A stretch of 64,000 nucleotides of DNA from NCBI RefSeq assembly GCF_002150685.1, contig NZ_MSSW01000053.1:1-64000 (forward strand). The letters are read 5' to 3'. The DNA comes from Algoriphagus antarcticus. GTDB lineage: Bacteria; Bacteroidota; Bacteroidia; Cytophagales; Cyclobacteriaceae. The translations under genes and the position numbers were made by a program. Below are positions 50,139-59,066 of this stretch, one piece after another. The notes under the pieces were generated by a model. It did not search any database. It saw only the letters and a program-made list of their open reading frames with translations, and had not been told where the DNA came from. Position 1 is the first letter of the stretch; each line of letters begins with the position of its first letter.

Positions 50139-52397
50139 TTACGAACTAGTGTTTCCTGCCACTACCATTTTGATCGTATTGTAATCGTATTTTCCCTCAA
50201 AATGAATCCGAAGTGCTTGAAGATTCTTAATATTTTCGATTTGGGAATTGATCTCGGAAATAACCTCTACAGGCAGACAATCCTCCAGCTCTACCCGACC
50301 TTCTTCGATTCCTTTGGCCAGGTGGCCTTTGATAGTAGATTCAGCCAAGCCTCTCGCTACTACAATATCACCAATGCTTTTTCCTGAATTGATCATCCCG
50401 AAAGTGATCTCGTATGTCTCTCCCACTTTCCTTTTCAGATTTGATTTACCAGCCTTTTTTCTACCGGTTTTGTTACTGGCAAACTTTGGATTATCGGCTG
50501 CGGCTTGCTTGGCAGCTTCAGCCAATCGAAGTCGAAGATTGATTTTGTCCTGCTCCAGATCATTCATTTTTCCAGGAATATTTCCTTCCAAAATTGAAGA
50601 TATCAATCGACTTACTTTGCTTATTTCTCCATACTTTCTAAGTAAGCTTACCTCCAACTCTTCCAAGCTATTTGCATAGGTTTTAGTTCGGGAAAATCGC
50701 TCCACCTCCGCTCGGTGAACGAGTATTTTCTCCAAAGCATCTTTTAATAAGTTTTTGAAATAGGAAGCTCCTTTTTCCAATCGCTCCATCAATTTCTCTT
50801 TGTCATTCTGCTGTAAGAGGAAGCGCAGTTGATTGCTAAACTTCGCAGCAGTGCCCACTTCATTCCGTATCAGAGTGGCAATCACTCCCACCGCTTTTTG
50901 CATTTCTGGATCTTCAAATTCCAGTGAGCTATCATTCTTTCGTTGGAAACTGTTGATCTCCTGAAGCAAGCCTGCCAAGTCGAAAGTCTCTCCTGACAAA
51001 ATCGAAAGATAGCGCTGCTGGTAAGCCCCTAAAAGCTCATCTAGTTTCGAATTCTTTTTGGCACTCTCCACAAAAACCTGAACCTGTGAATCGGATTGCA
51101 ATGCATTGTTTTGAATCCTGGTCCTTAAGACCAACCCTTCCAAACTTCTCAAACGGCTGAGCGCCACATACACCTGACCTGGAGCAAAAGCATTTCCTAC
51201 ATCGATAATTGCCTGATCAAAGGTCAATCCCTGACTTTTATGGACCGTGACAGCCCAAGCAGTTTTGATGGGATACTGGCTAAATGTACCAATCACTTCC
51301 TCTTCCAGTTCTTTAGTATCTGTATTGATGATGTACTTTTTGTTCTCCCAAACCTCCTTTTTCAGCTTATAGACGAATTGAGCTCCTTCCAGCAAAACAT
51401 TAATCTGATCATCTTTTAGTTCCTCCACTGTGGCAAGTTTACCATTGAAGTAATCCTGATTTCCGGATGAATCATTTTTGATAAACATCACCTGAGCGCC
51501 AACTCGAAGTTCGAGTGATTTGGGAAGTGGATAGATGTTTTCGGGAAAATCATTTTCTATGGCAGCCTCGTAAAATCTCGACTCACCTTTCAGACCCATC
51601 AATCGATCCTGATTGATTTGATCTGCTTTGTAATTGTGAGTGGTGATGGTAATGCAATCTTTGATTTCGGCGATCTCATCCTGAGTTTTATAGTGTTTAT
51701 TCAAAAGGGCGATATCTTGAGTAGTCACCGTATTCTCACGCAGATGATTTAGCACCTCAATAAAGTCCTCGTCTTGCTGGCGGAAAATCTTATCAAGTTC
51801 CAGGTAAACCAACCCTGATTCCTGCAAAACTCTGGCTTCAAAGAAGTGCATGCTCGGATAAAAACCGCTGAGTACCTGCCATTCATTTTCACGGACAATA
51901 GGAGGAAGTTGGAAAAGATCTCCGATCATCAACACCTGCACTCCGCCAAACGGGGTGTTAAAATTTCTCTTGACACTTCTCAGTCTGTAGTCAATCGCAT
52001 CCAGTACATCAGCACGTAGCATACTGACTTCATCGATCACGAGCAATTCAATTGATTTCAGGACATTCTTTCTCAGTGCATTCAGCGGATGCTTTCGAGT
52101 TAAGGTATGCTGAGTAAAACAACCATATTGGTCAGAGAAATTACCCTCCGGTTCATTCACCGGAAGGAAAAACCCAAGTGGAAATAAGAACTGAGAATGA
52201 ATAGTTACGCCGCCAGCATTCAGAGCAGCAATGCCAGTAGGCGCTACGATCACATGATTTTTGTGCGTCTGCAATGCTAGATTCTTCAGGAAAGTGGTCT
52301 TGCCAGTTCCTGCTTTTCCAGTTAAAAAAATCGGTGCTCCGGTGTTGTTGACAAACTTTGCAGCCAGCTCTAATTTGTCAGTACTTTGATTTTCCAT
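50139..52397 (-). CDS. Pif1/RecD-like helicase with C-terminal helix-turn-helix
   Basis: A 752-aa SF1B 5'-3' helicase, with Walker A GKAGTGKTTF (27-36), LLVIDEVSMLRADVLD (about 117-132), the later motifs GDLFQLPP and TVHKSQGLTFDQAI, and the C-terminal VALSRLRSLEGL motif. The last 90 residues (ETYEITFGMINSGKSIGDIVVAR) form a helix-turn-helix_40 domain that is typical of Bacteroidota Pif1-like proteins. It may unwind replication or repair intermediates. It lies immediately upstream of the GH140 gene, an unrelated neighbour. Confidence 0.92.
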   Translation of the reverse strand: MENQSTDKLELAAKFVNNTGAPIFLTGKAGTGKTTFLKNLALQTHKNHVIVAPTGIAALNAGGVTIHSQFLFPLGFFLPVNEPEGNFSDQYGCFTQHTLTRKHPLNALRKNVLKSIELLVIDEVSMLRADVLDAIDYRLRSVKRNFNTPFGGVQVLMIGDLFQLPPIVRENEWQVLSGFYPSMHFFEARVLQESGLVYLELDKIFRQQDEDFIEVLNHLRENTVTTQDIALLNKHYKTQDEIAEIKDCITITTHNYKADQINQDRLMGLKGESRFYEAAIENDFPENIYPLPKSLELRVGAQVMFIKNDSSGNQDYFNGKLATVEELKDDQINVLLEGAQFVYKLKKEVWENKKYIINTDTKELEEEVIGTFSQYPIKTAWAVTVHKSQGLTFDQAIIDVGNAFAPGQVYVALSRLRSLEGLVLRTRIQNNALQSDSQVQVFVESAKKNSKLDELLGAYQQRYLSILSGETFDLAGLLQEINSFQRKNDSSLEFEDPEMQKAVGVIATLIRNEVGTAAKFSNQLRFLLQQNDKEKLMERLEKGASYFKNLLKDALEKILVHRAEVERFSRTKTYANSLEELEVSLLRKYGEISKVSRLISSILEGNIPGKMNDLEQDKINLRLRLAEAAKQAAADNPKFASNKTGRKKAGKSNLKRKVGETYEITFGMINSGKSIGDIVVARGLAESTIKGHLAKGIEEGRVELEDCLPVEVISEINSQIENIKNLQALRIHFEGKYDYNTIKMVVAGNTSS

Positions 52398-52758
52398 TCA
52401 GCGAAACTACTATTTTTAAAAATGAATCGATTGGAGATAGAAGGCAAAAAGCTTCATCTACGTAATTTCGATTTTTTATTCCCCATCTCAAACTAAAATC
52501 TCCCTATCAAGAATCAATTGATTGAAAGAATATCAAAACTTAGAAAAAGCATTTTTACCACAGATCAAAAACTTCCAATAAAGCGCGTGCCATCGCACCC
52601 ACTTTATCTCCGGTAAGAGATTACCCATTTCGCCCTTTTGAGACACATAAAAAATCCTAAATCCAATAATATAACTGCTCTGAACGCTCTTTCAGGCACA
52701 TGGCACAACGTTGGTCTGTAATGAATCAAATACCATTATTCACTAAACCCAATTAACG
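52398..52758. other. Divergent intergenic region, 361 bp
   Basis: Between the helicase start and the PRC-barrel start. No gene or clear repeat. The last part CACTAAACCCAATTAACG before the PRC-barrel ATG resembles the leader of the gene at 44763. Confidence 0.45.
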
Positions 52759-53133
52759 ATGAATACCGAATATAATTTTCCAATAAGTAGCTCAACAGCT
52801 GCTAACTGTACTGTAAAAACATTAAGAGATGAATCAGTAGGAACTATCAAGGACATCATGCTTGACACCGAGACAGGTGAAGTAGCCTATGTCATTATAG
52901 CAGTTGATTCAGGATTTCTAAATCTGGGAAGCAAGCTTCTAGCTCTGCCTTGGGCAGCATTTGATTTTCACGGTCACCAACGTGATGTAATCGTTATAAA
53001 TGTCGAAAAGGAAAAGCTGGAGAATGCTCCAGGTTTTGATAATGATGAATGGCCTGTAGGACCTCAGCACGAATTCATCAATAAAGTTCATACTCATTAT
53101 GGATTTGACAGAAGAAGGGCGTTTATTGAGTAG
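52759..53133 (+). CDS. PRC-barrel domain protein
   Basis: A 124-aa cytoplasmic protein with one PRC-barrel (about 15-95, SVGTIKDIMLDTETGEVAYVIIAVDSG, LGSKLLALPW). PRC-barrels occur in RNA-processing (RimM) and photosynthetic proteins and as small stress-linked adaptors in Bacteroidota. The C-terminal NDEWPVGPQHEF...HYGFDRRRAF is typical of the stress-linked group. It is monocistronic with its own terminator. Confidence 0.85.
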   Translation: MNTEYNFPISSSTAANCTVKTLRDESVGTIKDIMLDTETGEVAYVIIAVDSGFLNLGSKLLALPWAAFDFHGHQRDVIVINVEKEKLENAPGFDNDEWPVGPQHEFINKVHTHYGFDRRRAFIE

Positions 53134-53154
53134 GCGTGCGCTCAGAATCTGCAG

Positions 53155-53180
53155 GGCTCTCCATAATTGGGGAGCCTTTT
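53155..53180 (+). terminator. Terminator after the PRC-barrel gene
   Basis: GGCTCTCC (53155-53162) pairs with GGGGAGCC (53169-53176) with one wobble, then TTTT to 53180. It starts 21 bp after the stop. Confidence 0.8.
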
Positions 53181-53371
53181 GTGTTTATTATGAATTTTAT
53201 TGCCTACGGAAATGACTGAGGTTTTCCCACAGAGCCCAAGTGATTGATTATTTCCTTTACATCAGATATTAAAAGTTTCAGGTTTTTTCAAAACGGTACT
53301 TAAAACCTAGAATACCTACGACTTTTCATCTTTCACTAACTTATTTAAGAAAAAAACGCCTATCTATCAAA

Positions 53372-55006
53372 TCACCTTCTTTTCCCACCATCTGAAGGAT
53401 CTTGTTCTCCCAAAAACAGCTGCATTACGTTTCCAGGCACTATTTCGAGCATTCCTTCTCTTAAAGATTCCCAGATCAGATTGAAAGTTCCTCGATAGAT
53501 ATTTCGCTCCGTTCGGAAAGTGGCGGTTTTATAATTCCTGTTTTCCGGAAGATTGTTACTAGACATAGCAACATTGGCTAAGGTGGAAATCAATTTCTTC
53601 TTTTTATCCTCCTCATCCCTAAGCTCCAGCTTCAAATCTTTGTAATGGAATTTCATGAAATTTGATGAAAATCGGGGATTTGCATCCATGGTGATTTCCA
53701 GCTTTTCCATAGTACCTGAGTTTATATTCACAGACACTAAATCCCCAAGAATCCCATTTAGTGATGGCAACCCAAAAGGATCTATACTAGCTTCCAAATG
53801 GAACTGTTCCTCTTTTCCCTTTTTTCCATATGGTACGGTCACATCCATACGCAAAGGCGCAAATCCATTCAAGACAGCTTCTCCATGGATGAACATTTCG
53901 CCTGATTGCAGAGAATCTGTAGAGACCACATGTGTGACCAATGCAGATAGCTGCTCAAATTTCAGACTGCCAGGTTGTGATTTACCTTTGCTTATCTGAG
54001 AATAGGTAATCTGAGAATTCAAAACACGTATTGTATCCACTTCAAGTGGAAAAGGAATCATTTCTACCATTCCTTCAAACATCGTCTTCTCTGGCTCATC
54101 AATAGGTCGAGGTTTATTTTGGTTCCTCAAATCATGAAGAATGAGACTATCGATAGTCATCAAACCTGCGACGATAGACCAGTTCCCATAAATGGAACTT
54201 CGCGCATTAATATTTTCAATTTTAAGATGCTTCAAGCTAATTTCAATATAATCCTTCTGGATATCTGATCGCTTTGCTACGGCAAGATTGGTGTCATCAT
54301 ACGCCAATTTCAAATCAAAAAAATCGAAAGCATCTTCTTTTGAATCATAATTCAATTCGCCCAATGTGAATGTCTGCTCCTTATCCAGATTGATTTGCAA
54401 ATTCTTGAGACGAGTCTCTATACTTTCCAGCTTAAAGGGAATCGCATAATTCAGTTGGACAGAATCAGTTTCTAGATTTACTGCGGAAATATTAAAACTG
54501 TCAAAACTTCCAAATTTTCTCAGAGAATCTGATTGGGTGTAAAATTCACCCGAACCATCATTGAGAATAAAATTATGGATGACTCCGCGTGAAATTAAAT
54601 CACCAAAAAAATCCTGGAAAGCAATGGATACGTCTGCAGGTTTCTTGGAAATCGAATCATTCCTGATCAAGACGAATTGGGGAACCTCTAATCTAAGTTC
54701 TCCTATATCCAGCACGTCGCCAAAAATTAAGCCTAGCATATTCACTTCACCCAGCCTAACAGACTTCATAGTTCCGGTGATTGTAGTCGGCATACTATCT
54801 TTTAGAGGGCGAAGCGAAATATCCTGCATCACTATACTACCTCTGAAGAGCTGCAGATTTACATCCTCAAACAGAATATCGTAATCGCGATCCTCTTTGG
54901 CATTTATCTTTTCTGGCAGCGTTTTTACCAGCCATTTTTCAACCAAAAATATCGATAAAACGCTCAGCAGAATCAGTATTCCCAGAGCCCAGAGGATTTT
55001 TTTCAA
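53372..55006 (-). CDS. AsmA/DUF748-like membrane-anchored protein
   Basis: A 544-aa protein with one N-terminal membrane helix (about 5-25) and a long beta-rich periplasmic part with the repeating pattern seen in AsmA and DUF748 proteins (YDILFEDVNLQLFRGSIVMQDISLRPL near the start; SLKHLKIENINARSS later). These proteins span or line the envelope and are linked to phospholipid or outer-membrane assembly in other bacteria. The family assignment rests on pattern alone. It is monocistronic and divergent from the endonuclease/phosphatase gene. Confidence 0.65.
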   Translation of the reverse strand: MKKILWALGILILLSVLSIFLVEKWLVKTLPEKINAKEDRDYDILFEDVNLQLFRGSIVMQDISLRPLKDSMPTTITGTMKSVRLGEVNMLGLIFGDVLDIGELRLEVPQFVLIRNDSISKKPADVSIAFQDFFGDLISRGVIHNFILNDGSGEFYTQSDSLRKFGSFDSFNISAVNLETDSVQLNYAIPFKLESIETRLKNLQINLDKEQTFTLGELNYDSKEDAFDFFDLKLAYDDTNLAVAKRSDIQKDYIEISLKHLKIENINARSSIYGNWSIVAGLMTIDSLILHDLRNQNKPRPIDEPEKTMFEGMVEMIPFPLEVDTIRVLNSQITYSQISKGKSQPGSLKFEQLSALVTHVVSTDSLQSGEMFIHGEAVLNGFAPLRMDVTVPYGKKGKEEQFHLEASIDPFGLPSLNGILGDLVSVNINSGTMEKLEITMDANPRFSSNFMKFHYKDLKLELRDEEDKKKKLISTLANVAMSSNNLPENRNYKTATFRTERNIYRGTFNLIWESLREGMLEIVPGNVMQLFLGEQDPSDGGKRR

Positions 55007-55299
55007 GTAGCTATATTTTTAAACTTAACTAATAAAAGGTGCGTGAATCTAACGTGTTTTTAAAGGAGAAGTCAAAAATATACAAATAAATCACAACTAT
55101 ATTTTTCCTTCTACGGACTCATCTAATTACTCCTACGATAGAATAAATCAACCATAAAAATAAAAGAGGGTGTGATACTTTCTTTTTAATCCTCCTAAAC
55201 CTTCAAAATTATTATCTTCCCTTTCTATTCACTTACTTTTTACTCCATCAGGCACTCATTTTTGGTATTATGAGGTAAGAACGAGCAAATCGATTCGAC

Positions 55300-56100
55300 A
55301 TGAAAAAAACATCTCTACTACTTATTACTTTTTTGCTCTTTTTGTCCTGGAGTGTATTTGCTCAGGAAAACAATCCGGAATTCAAGGTTTTGACATACAA
55401 CATTTACCACGGTGAAAAACCTGCTGAACCCGGTGTCCCCAATATAGATGAGATTGCTAATCTGATCATCAGCCTTCAGCCAGAAGTAGTAGCTCTACAA
55501 GAAATGGATAGTATGACCACTCGCTTGGCTGGCATTTATGGTGAAAAAATTAACTGGGTAGCTGAATTGGGAAAAAAGACCGGGTACAAAAGTTACTTTG
55601 CCAAAGCAATGGATTATGCTGAGGGTGGATATGGTGAGGGAGTATTGGTGAAAAAAGCGTTGGACTATTCTACTCAGGCACTACCAACACCTGCTGGTGG
55701 TGAGCCTCGTGCCGCTGCTTGGGTAAAAATAGAGTTGGACAATAGGCAAGAACTATACTTCGGAGCTACACATCTTTGTCATCAATTTCCAGAAAATCGA
55801 CTTGCGCAAATAGCCGCGATTACGCAATACGCTGATTCACTCCCGAAACCGGCTTTTTGGGTTGGAGATCTGAATTTTGACCCTAACTCAGAAGAATATA
55901 AAAGTATAAGTACCAAATGGAGCGATGCAGGACTAGTAGCCAATGATGACTCTCCTACCTACGATTCAGAAGATGGAAAGCGAATCGACTACGTCTGGTA
56001 TGACTTAGAGCGTTTCGAACTTGTAGACTACAAAGTGATTGATGTACCCTTTTCTGACCACTACCCTGTATTGGTTACCCTACGATTAATAAACCCCTAA
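55300..56100 (+). CDS. Secreted endonuclease/exonuclease/phosphatase-family protein
   Basis: A 266-aa EEP-fold hydrolase with a signal peptide (about 1-20, SVFAQ). The metal and catalytic motifs are TYNIYHG (34-40), LQEMDSM, ATHLCHQF, GDLNFDPNS and SDHYPV. Substrates in this superfamily range from nucleic acids to phospholipids and inositol phosphates; none is indicated here, though the next gene (one base further) encodes a DUF1080 protein, so the pair is co-transcribed. Confidence 0.9.
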   Translation: MKKTSLLLITFLLFLSWSVFAQENNPEFKVLTYNIYHGEKPAEPGVPNIDEIANLIISLQPEVVALQEMDSMTTRLAGIYGEKINWVAELGKKTGYKSYFAKAMDYAEGGYGEGVLVKKALDYSTQALPTPAGGEPRAAAWVKIELDNRQELYFGATHLCHQFPENRLAQIAAITQYADSLPKPAFWVGDLNFDPNSEEYKSISTKWSDAGLVANDDSPTYDSEDGKRIDYVWYDLERFELVDYKVIDVPFSDHYPVLVTLRLINP

Positions 56101-56101
56101 A

Positions 56102-56968
56102 ATGATGAAAAAGACAGTTCTTATTGGAATCCTTTGCCTGGCTGGCTTAGGTTTCGCATTTCAATATGCAAGTGAAGATGCTAAAAAACCCAAATGGCAA
56201 ACGCTATTTAATGGTAAAGACATTGATGACTGGTCTATCAAGATCCGAACACATGAGTTGAATGATAATTTTGCCAATACTTTCCGAGTGGAAGATGGAT
56301 TGATGAAAGTACGATATGATGGTTATGATCAGTTTGATAAGCAATACGGTCATATTTTCTATAAAGAGCCCTTTTCAAATTACTTACTTCAGGTAGAATA
56401 TCGCTTCGTTGGCGAGCAAGCGAATGGCGGGGAAGGCTGGGCGACAAGAAACTCAGGAGCGATGCTTCATTCCCAAGACCCGAAAACTATGCTGAAAGAT
56501 CAGGATTTTCCGATTTCCATAGAAGCTCAATTCCTAGGTGGAAATGGAAAAGATAAAAGAACCACCTGTAATCTTTGTACTCCGGGCACCAATGTGGAGA
56601 TGGACGGAAAGCTATTTACCCCTCATTGTATCAACTCCACTTCAGAGACCTATCATGGTGACCAATGGGTGACCGCCAATTTTATTGTCTTAGGAAATGG
56701 TGATGTACATCATTTAGTAGGTCAGGATACTGTAATAAGCTATTCCAAAGCTCAAATTGGTGGAGGAAATGTAAATCCAGTGGATCTGAAAATAAAAGTA
56801 GATGGTCAGATGATAAGTGGAGGATACATTTCGCTTCAAAGTGAAAGCCATCCTATCGACTTCCGAACTGTTCGCCTAATCGATCTGACTGAATACATGG
56901 GCGATCAGAAAAAATTGGATCAAGCAGTACATGAAGGACTAGCATCAAAGCCAGCGCGTTCCAAATAA
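56102..56968 (+). CDS. DUF1080 (3-keto-disaccharide hydrolase-like) protein
   Basis: A 288-aa secreted protein of the DUF1080 family (concanavalin-like fold; some members are 3-keto-glucoside hydrolases). After a membrane or signal segment (about 4-22), the domain begins KWQTLFNGKDIDDWSIKI, with LLQVEYRFVGEQANGGEGW, a NSGAMLH motif and the C-terminal GGYISLQSESHPIDFRTVRL typical of the family. The start lies 1 bp after the upstream stop, so it is co-transcribed with the endonuclease/phosphatase gene. It ends at a strong terminator. Confidence 0.92.
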   Translation: MMKKTVLIGILCLAGLGFAFQYASEDAKKPKWQTLFNGKDIDDWSIKIRTHELNDNFANTFRVEDGLMKVRYDGYDQFDKQYGHIFYKEPFSNYLLQVEYRFVGEQANGGEGWATRNSGAMLHSQDPKTMLKDQDFPISIEAQFLGGNGKDKRTTCNLCTPGTNVEMDGKLFTPHCINSTSETYHGDQWVTANFIVLGNGDVHHLVGQDTVISYSKAQIGGGNVNPVDLKIKVDGQMISGGYISLQSESHPIDFRTVRLIDLTEYMGDQKKLDQAVHEGLASKPARSK

Positions 56969-56984
56969 TACATTTTATTAAAGT

Positions 56985-57020
56985 AAAAGCCCGCTGATCG
57001 TTGATTAGCGGGCTTTTCTT
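56985..57020 (+). terminator. Strong rho-independent terminator
   Basis: AAAAGCCCGCT (56985-56995) pairs perfectly with AGCGGGCTTTT (57007-57017), followed by CTT and AT-rich sequence. It ends the two-gene message. Confidence 0.9.
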
Positions 57021-57040
57021 ATTTATTCTAATATAATTAT

Positions 57041-57126
57041 TAACTACTTTCTACTTACCACTTACCTCTTTCCACCTACTACTTACTACTTACCACCTAC
57101 TACTTACCACTTACCACTTACTACTA
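57041..57126. repeat. Low-complexity TACTTACCAC repeat
   Basis: About 86 bp of degenerate 7- to 10-base units such as CTACTTACCAC and CTACTACTTAC, lying between a terminator and the GH109 stop. Probably grown by replication slippage. Confidence 0.8.
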
Positions 57127-57133
57127 AGTTCAA

Positions 57134-58546
57134 CTAGACTCTCACTCCAGTAGTTCCTCCACCTTCAAGGGTGATGTTTACAGGATCATTTGTTTTCCAG
57201 TTCCCACCCGTAAAGTCAGGCACATCGATAGAGTTGGATCTATTAGCGACAGACCACTCGCTCAATGGAGAAACAGAGCTCCATAACGCTGCATCATAGA
57301 CATCCTGATCGAGAGGAAGCCCATTTCTCAAGCAATCAATCAATCTCCAATCCATCATAAAGTCCATACCGCCATGGCCGCCTACTTTCTTGGCTAGCTC
57401 GCCTACTTTCTGAATAATCTCAGGAGTGTACTTCGTTTCCAAATCCTTAAATTCCTCATCTTTCAACCAGCCATGTCCTTTTGATACTTTTGCTTCAGGG
57501 TATTTTTGAGCATAACCTTCGGTACCACTGACTACGTGAAGTCTGGAATATGGACGAGGAGATGAAACATCGTGCTGAATCATGATAGTCTTTCCATTCT
57601 TGGTCTTTACGATAGAAGTATTCATGTTTCCACGGAACTTCTTCGTTGCATAAGAAGCAAAGAAGTTATCCTGCTCAGCCAATTTCTTTGCCTCAGCATG
57701 CATGGAGAAATCATTAGAAGAAGTTGAAGTCAAATAATCCATCTGATCACCTCTATTGATATTCAGGATTTGGCAAATTGGGCCAAGTCCATGTGTAGCA
57801 TAAAGATTACCATTTCGATAGTTTTCCTTCAGCCTCCACATATCCTGATAGCCGTCTTCCTTGTTGAAATTCAAAGAAAGCAAGTCATGAATATAGGCAC
57901 CCTCCACGTGTACCACTTCACCAAAGTATCCTTCACGAGCCATTTTCAAGGTCATCAACTCGAAAAAATCATAGCAACAATTCTCCAGCTGCATGCAGTG
58001 CTTCTTGGTCCGCTCAGAAGTCTCGACCAATTGCCAGCACTCATCAAGCGTACGAGCAATAGGCACCTCACAGGCTGCGTGTTTACCGGCTTCCATCGCA
58101 TATACAGCCATGGGAGTATGCCATTCCCAAGGTGTTGCGATATAGATAAGGTCAAGATCATCGCGATCCATCATTTCTTTGAAAGAATAAGCATTACCTG
58201 AATATCCATCTGGCTTGTGCGGAGTATCTTTCAATTGTTCTTTTGCTTTTTCTACTCGCTCAGGAAGCAAGTCACAAAGTGCCTTTATCTCTACATTTTC
58301 TATTTTACTCAATCTATCAACAGCGCCAGGACCCCTCATGCCAAGTCCAACTATCCCAACGCGGACAGTATCAATTTTAGGAGCAGCAAAACCACTCATA
58401 TTAAAGGATTGGATTCGATTGACACCTTTTTTAGCTTGTAAAGGAAGTGCCTCAAATTCATTGGCGAGGGTACTCCCCGCTCCAAAAAGTCCCAAACCTA
58501 CCAATCCGGTGGATTTCAGAAACTCTCTTCTCTGGTTATTTTTCAT
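57134..58546 (-). CDS. Gfo/Idh/MocA-family glycosidase, GH109 type
   Basis: A 470-aa NAD-dependent protein of the Gfo/Idh/MocA fold. It has a twin-arginine signal (RREFLK, residues 6-11, then GLVGLGLFGAG), a Rossmann domain (VRVGIVGLGMRGPG at 61-74), the conserved EVPIARTLDECW (about 160-171) and LENCCYDFFELM, and a C-terminal YATHGLGP segment. These features match GH109, which hydrolyses alpha-N-acetylgalactosamine through a redox mechanism; other oxidoreductase activities are possible. TAT export means it folds with NAD in the cytoplasm. It is monocistronic and leftward. Confidence 0.88.
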   Translation of the reverse strand: MKNNQRREFLKSTGLVGLGLFGAGSTLANEFEALPLQAKKGVNRIQSFNMSGFAAPKIDTVRVGIVGLGMRGPGAVDRLSKIENVEIKALCDLLPERVEKAKEQLKDTPHKPDGYSGNAYSFKEMMDRDDLDLIYIATPWEWHTPMAVYAMEAGKHAACEVPIARTLDECWQLVETSERTKKHCMQLENCCYDFFELMTLKMAREGYFGEVVHVEGAYIHDLLSLNFNKEDGYQDMWRLKENYRNGNLYATHGLGPICQILNINRGDQMDYLTSTSSNDFSMHAEAKKLAEQDNFFASYATKKFRGNMNTSIVKTKNGKTIMIQHDVSSPRPYSRLHVVSGTEGYAQKYPEAKVSKGHGWLKDEEFKDLETKYTPEIIQKVGELAKKVGGHGGMDFMMDWRLIDCLRNGLPLDQDVYDAALWSSVSPLSEWSVANRSNSIDVPDFTGGNWKTNDPVNITLEGGGTTGVRV

Positions 58547-59066
58547 AGTGCTATGTTCTATTGACTTAGCTAATTAATAAAAAAATGAAGGAAGTACTGA
58601 CACCTTACAAATAAAAAAACGAGAGCTTTTGGCTTTCGGTCATATACCACTAATATGTGGGACAACCTACTTCTTATGATATGAGCGAGGATTACATTTT
58701 GTCAATAAGATAAGAGGTAAAAAAATTGCGGTTGAGTTGCACTTTTCAGCAAACCTTAAATGAATGACGGTTTGGATTCTTCGATTCAAAGGTAAACCCC
58801 GCCCGAAGCAGAAATTTGACATTTGTCATATTAACATCTGGATTTCACCTTAAAAAAATTTGTATTTATGACTGGGACTTGTGCTAATTATGAATTGTTG
58901 CCAAAGTCTAATTTCCACGGAACTACAGATGACTGACTATCAAAAATTTAAAAGGAAATAAACCAATTTATAGCTTATATTGAGCTTAGTAACTGCTTTT
59001 AATCAACCATTCCCATCTTTTTAATAATTACAGTGGGATCGTACATAATTCATTTAATCCAGAGCA
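58547..59066. other. Divergent intergenic region, 520 bp
   Basis: Separates GH109 and the large secreted protein. AT-rich with no gene, repeat or clear promoter match that I can defend. Confidence 0.45.
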
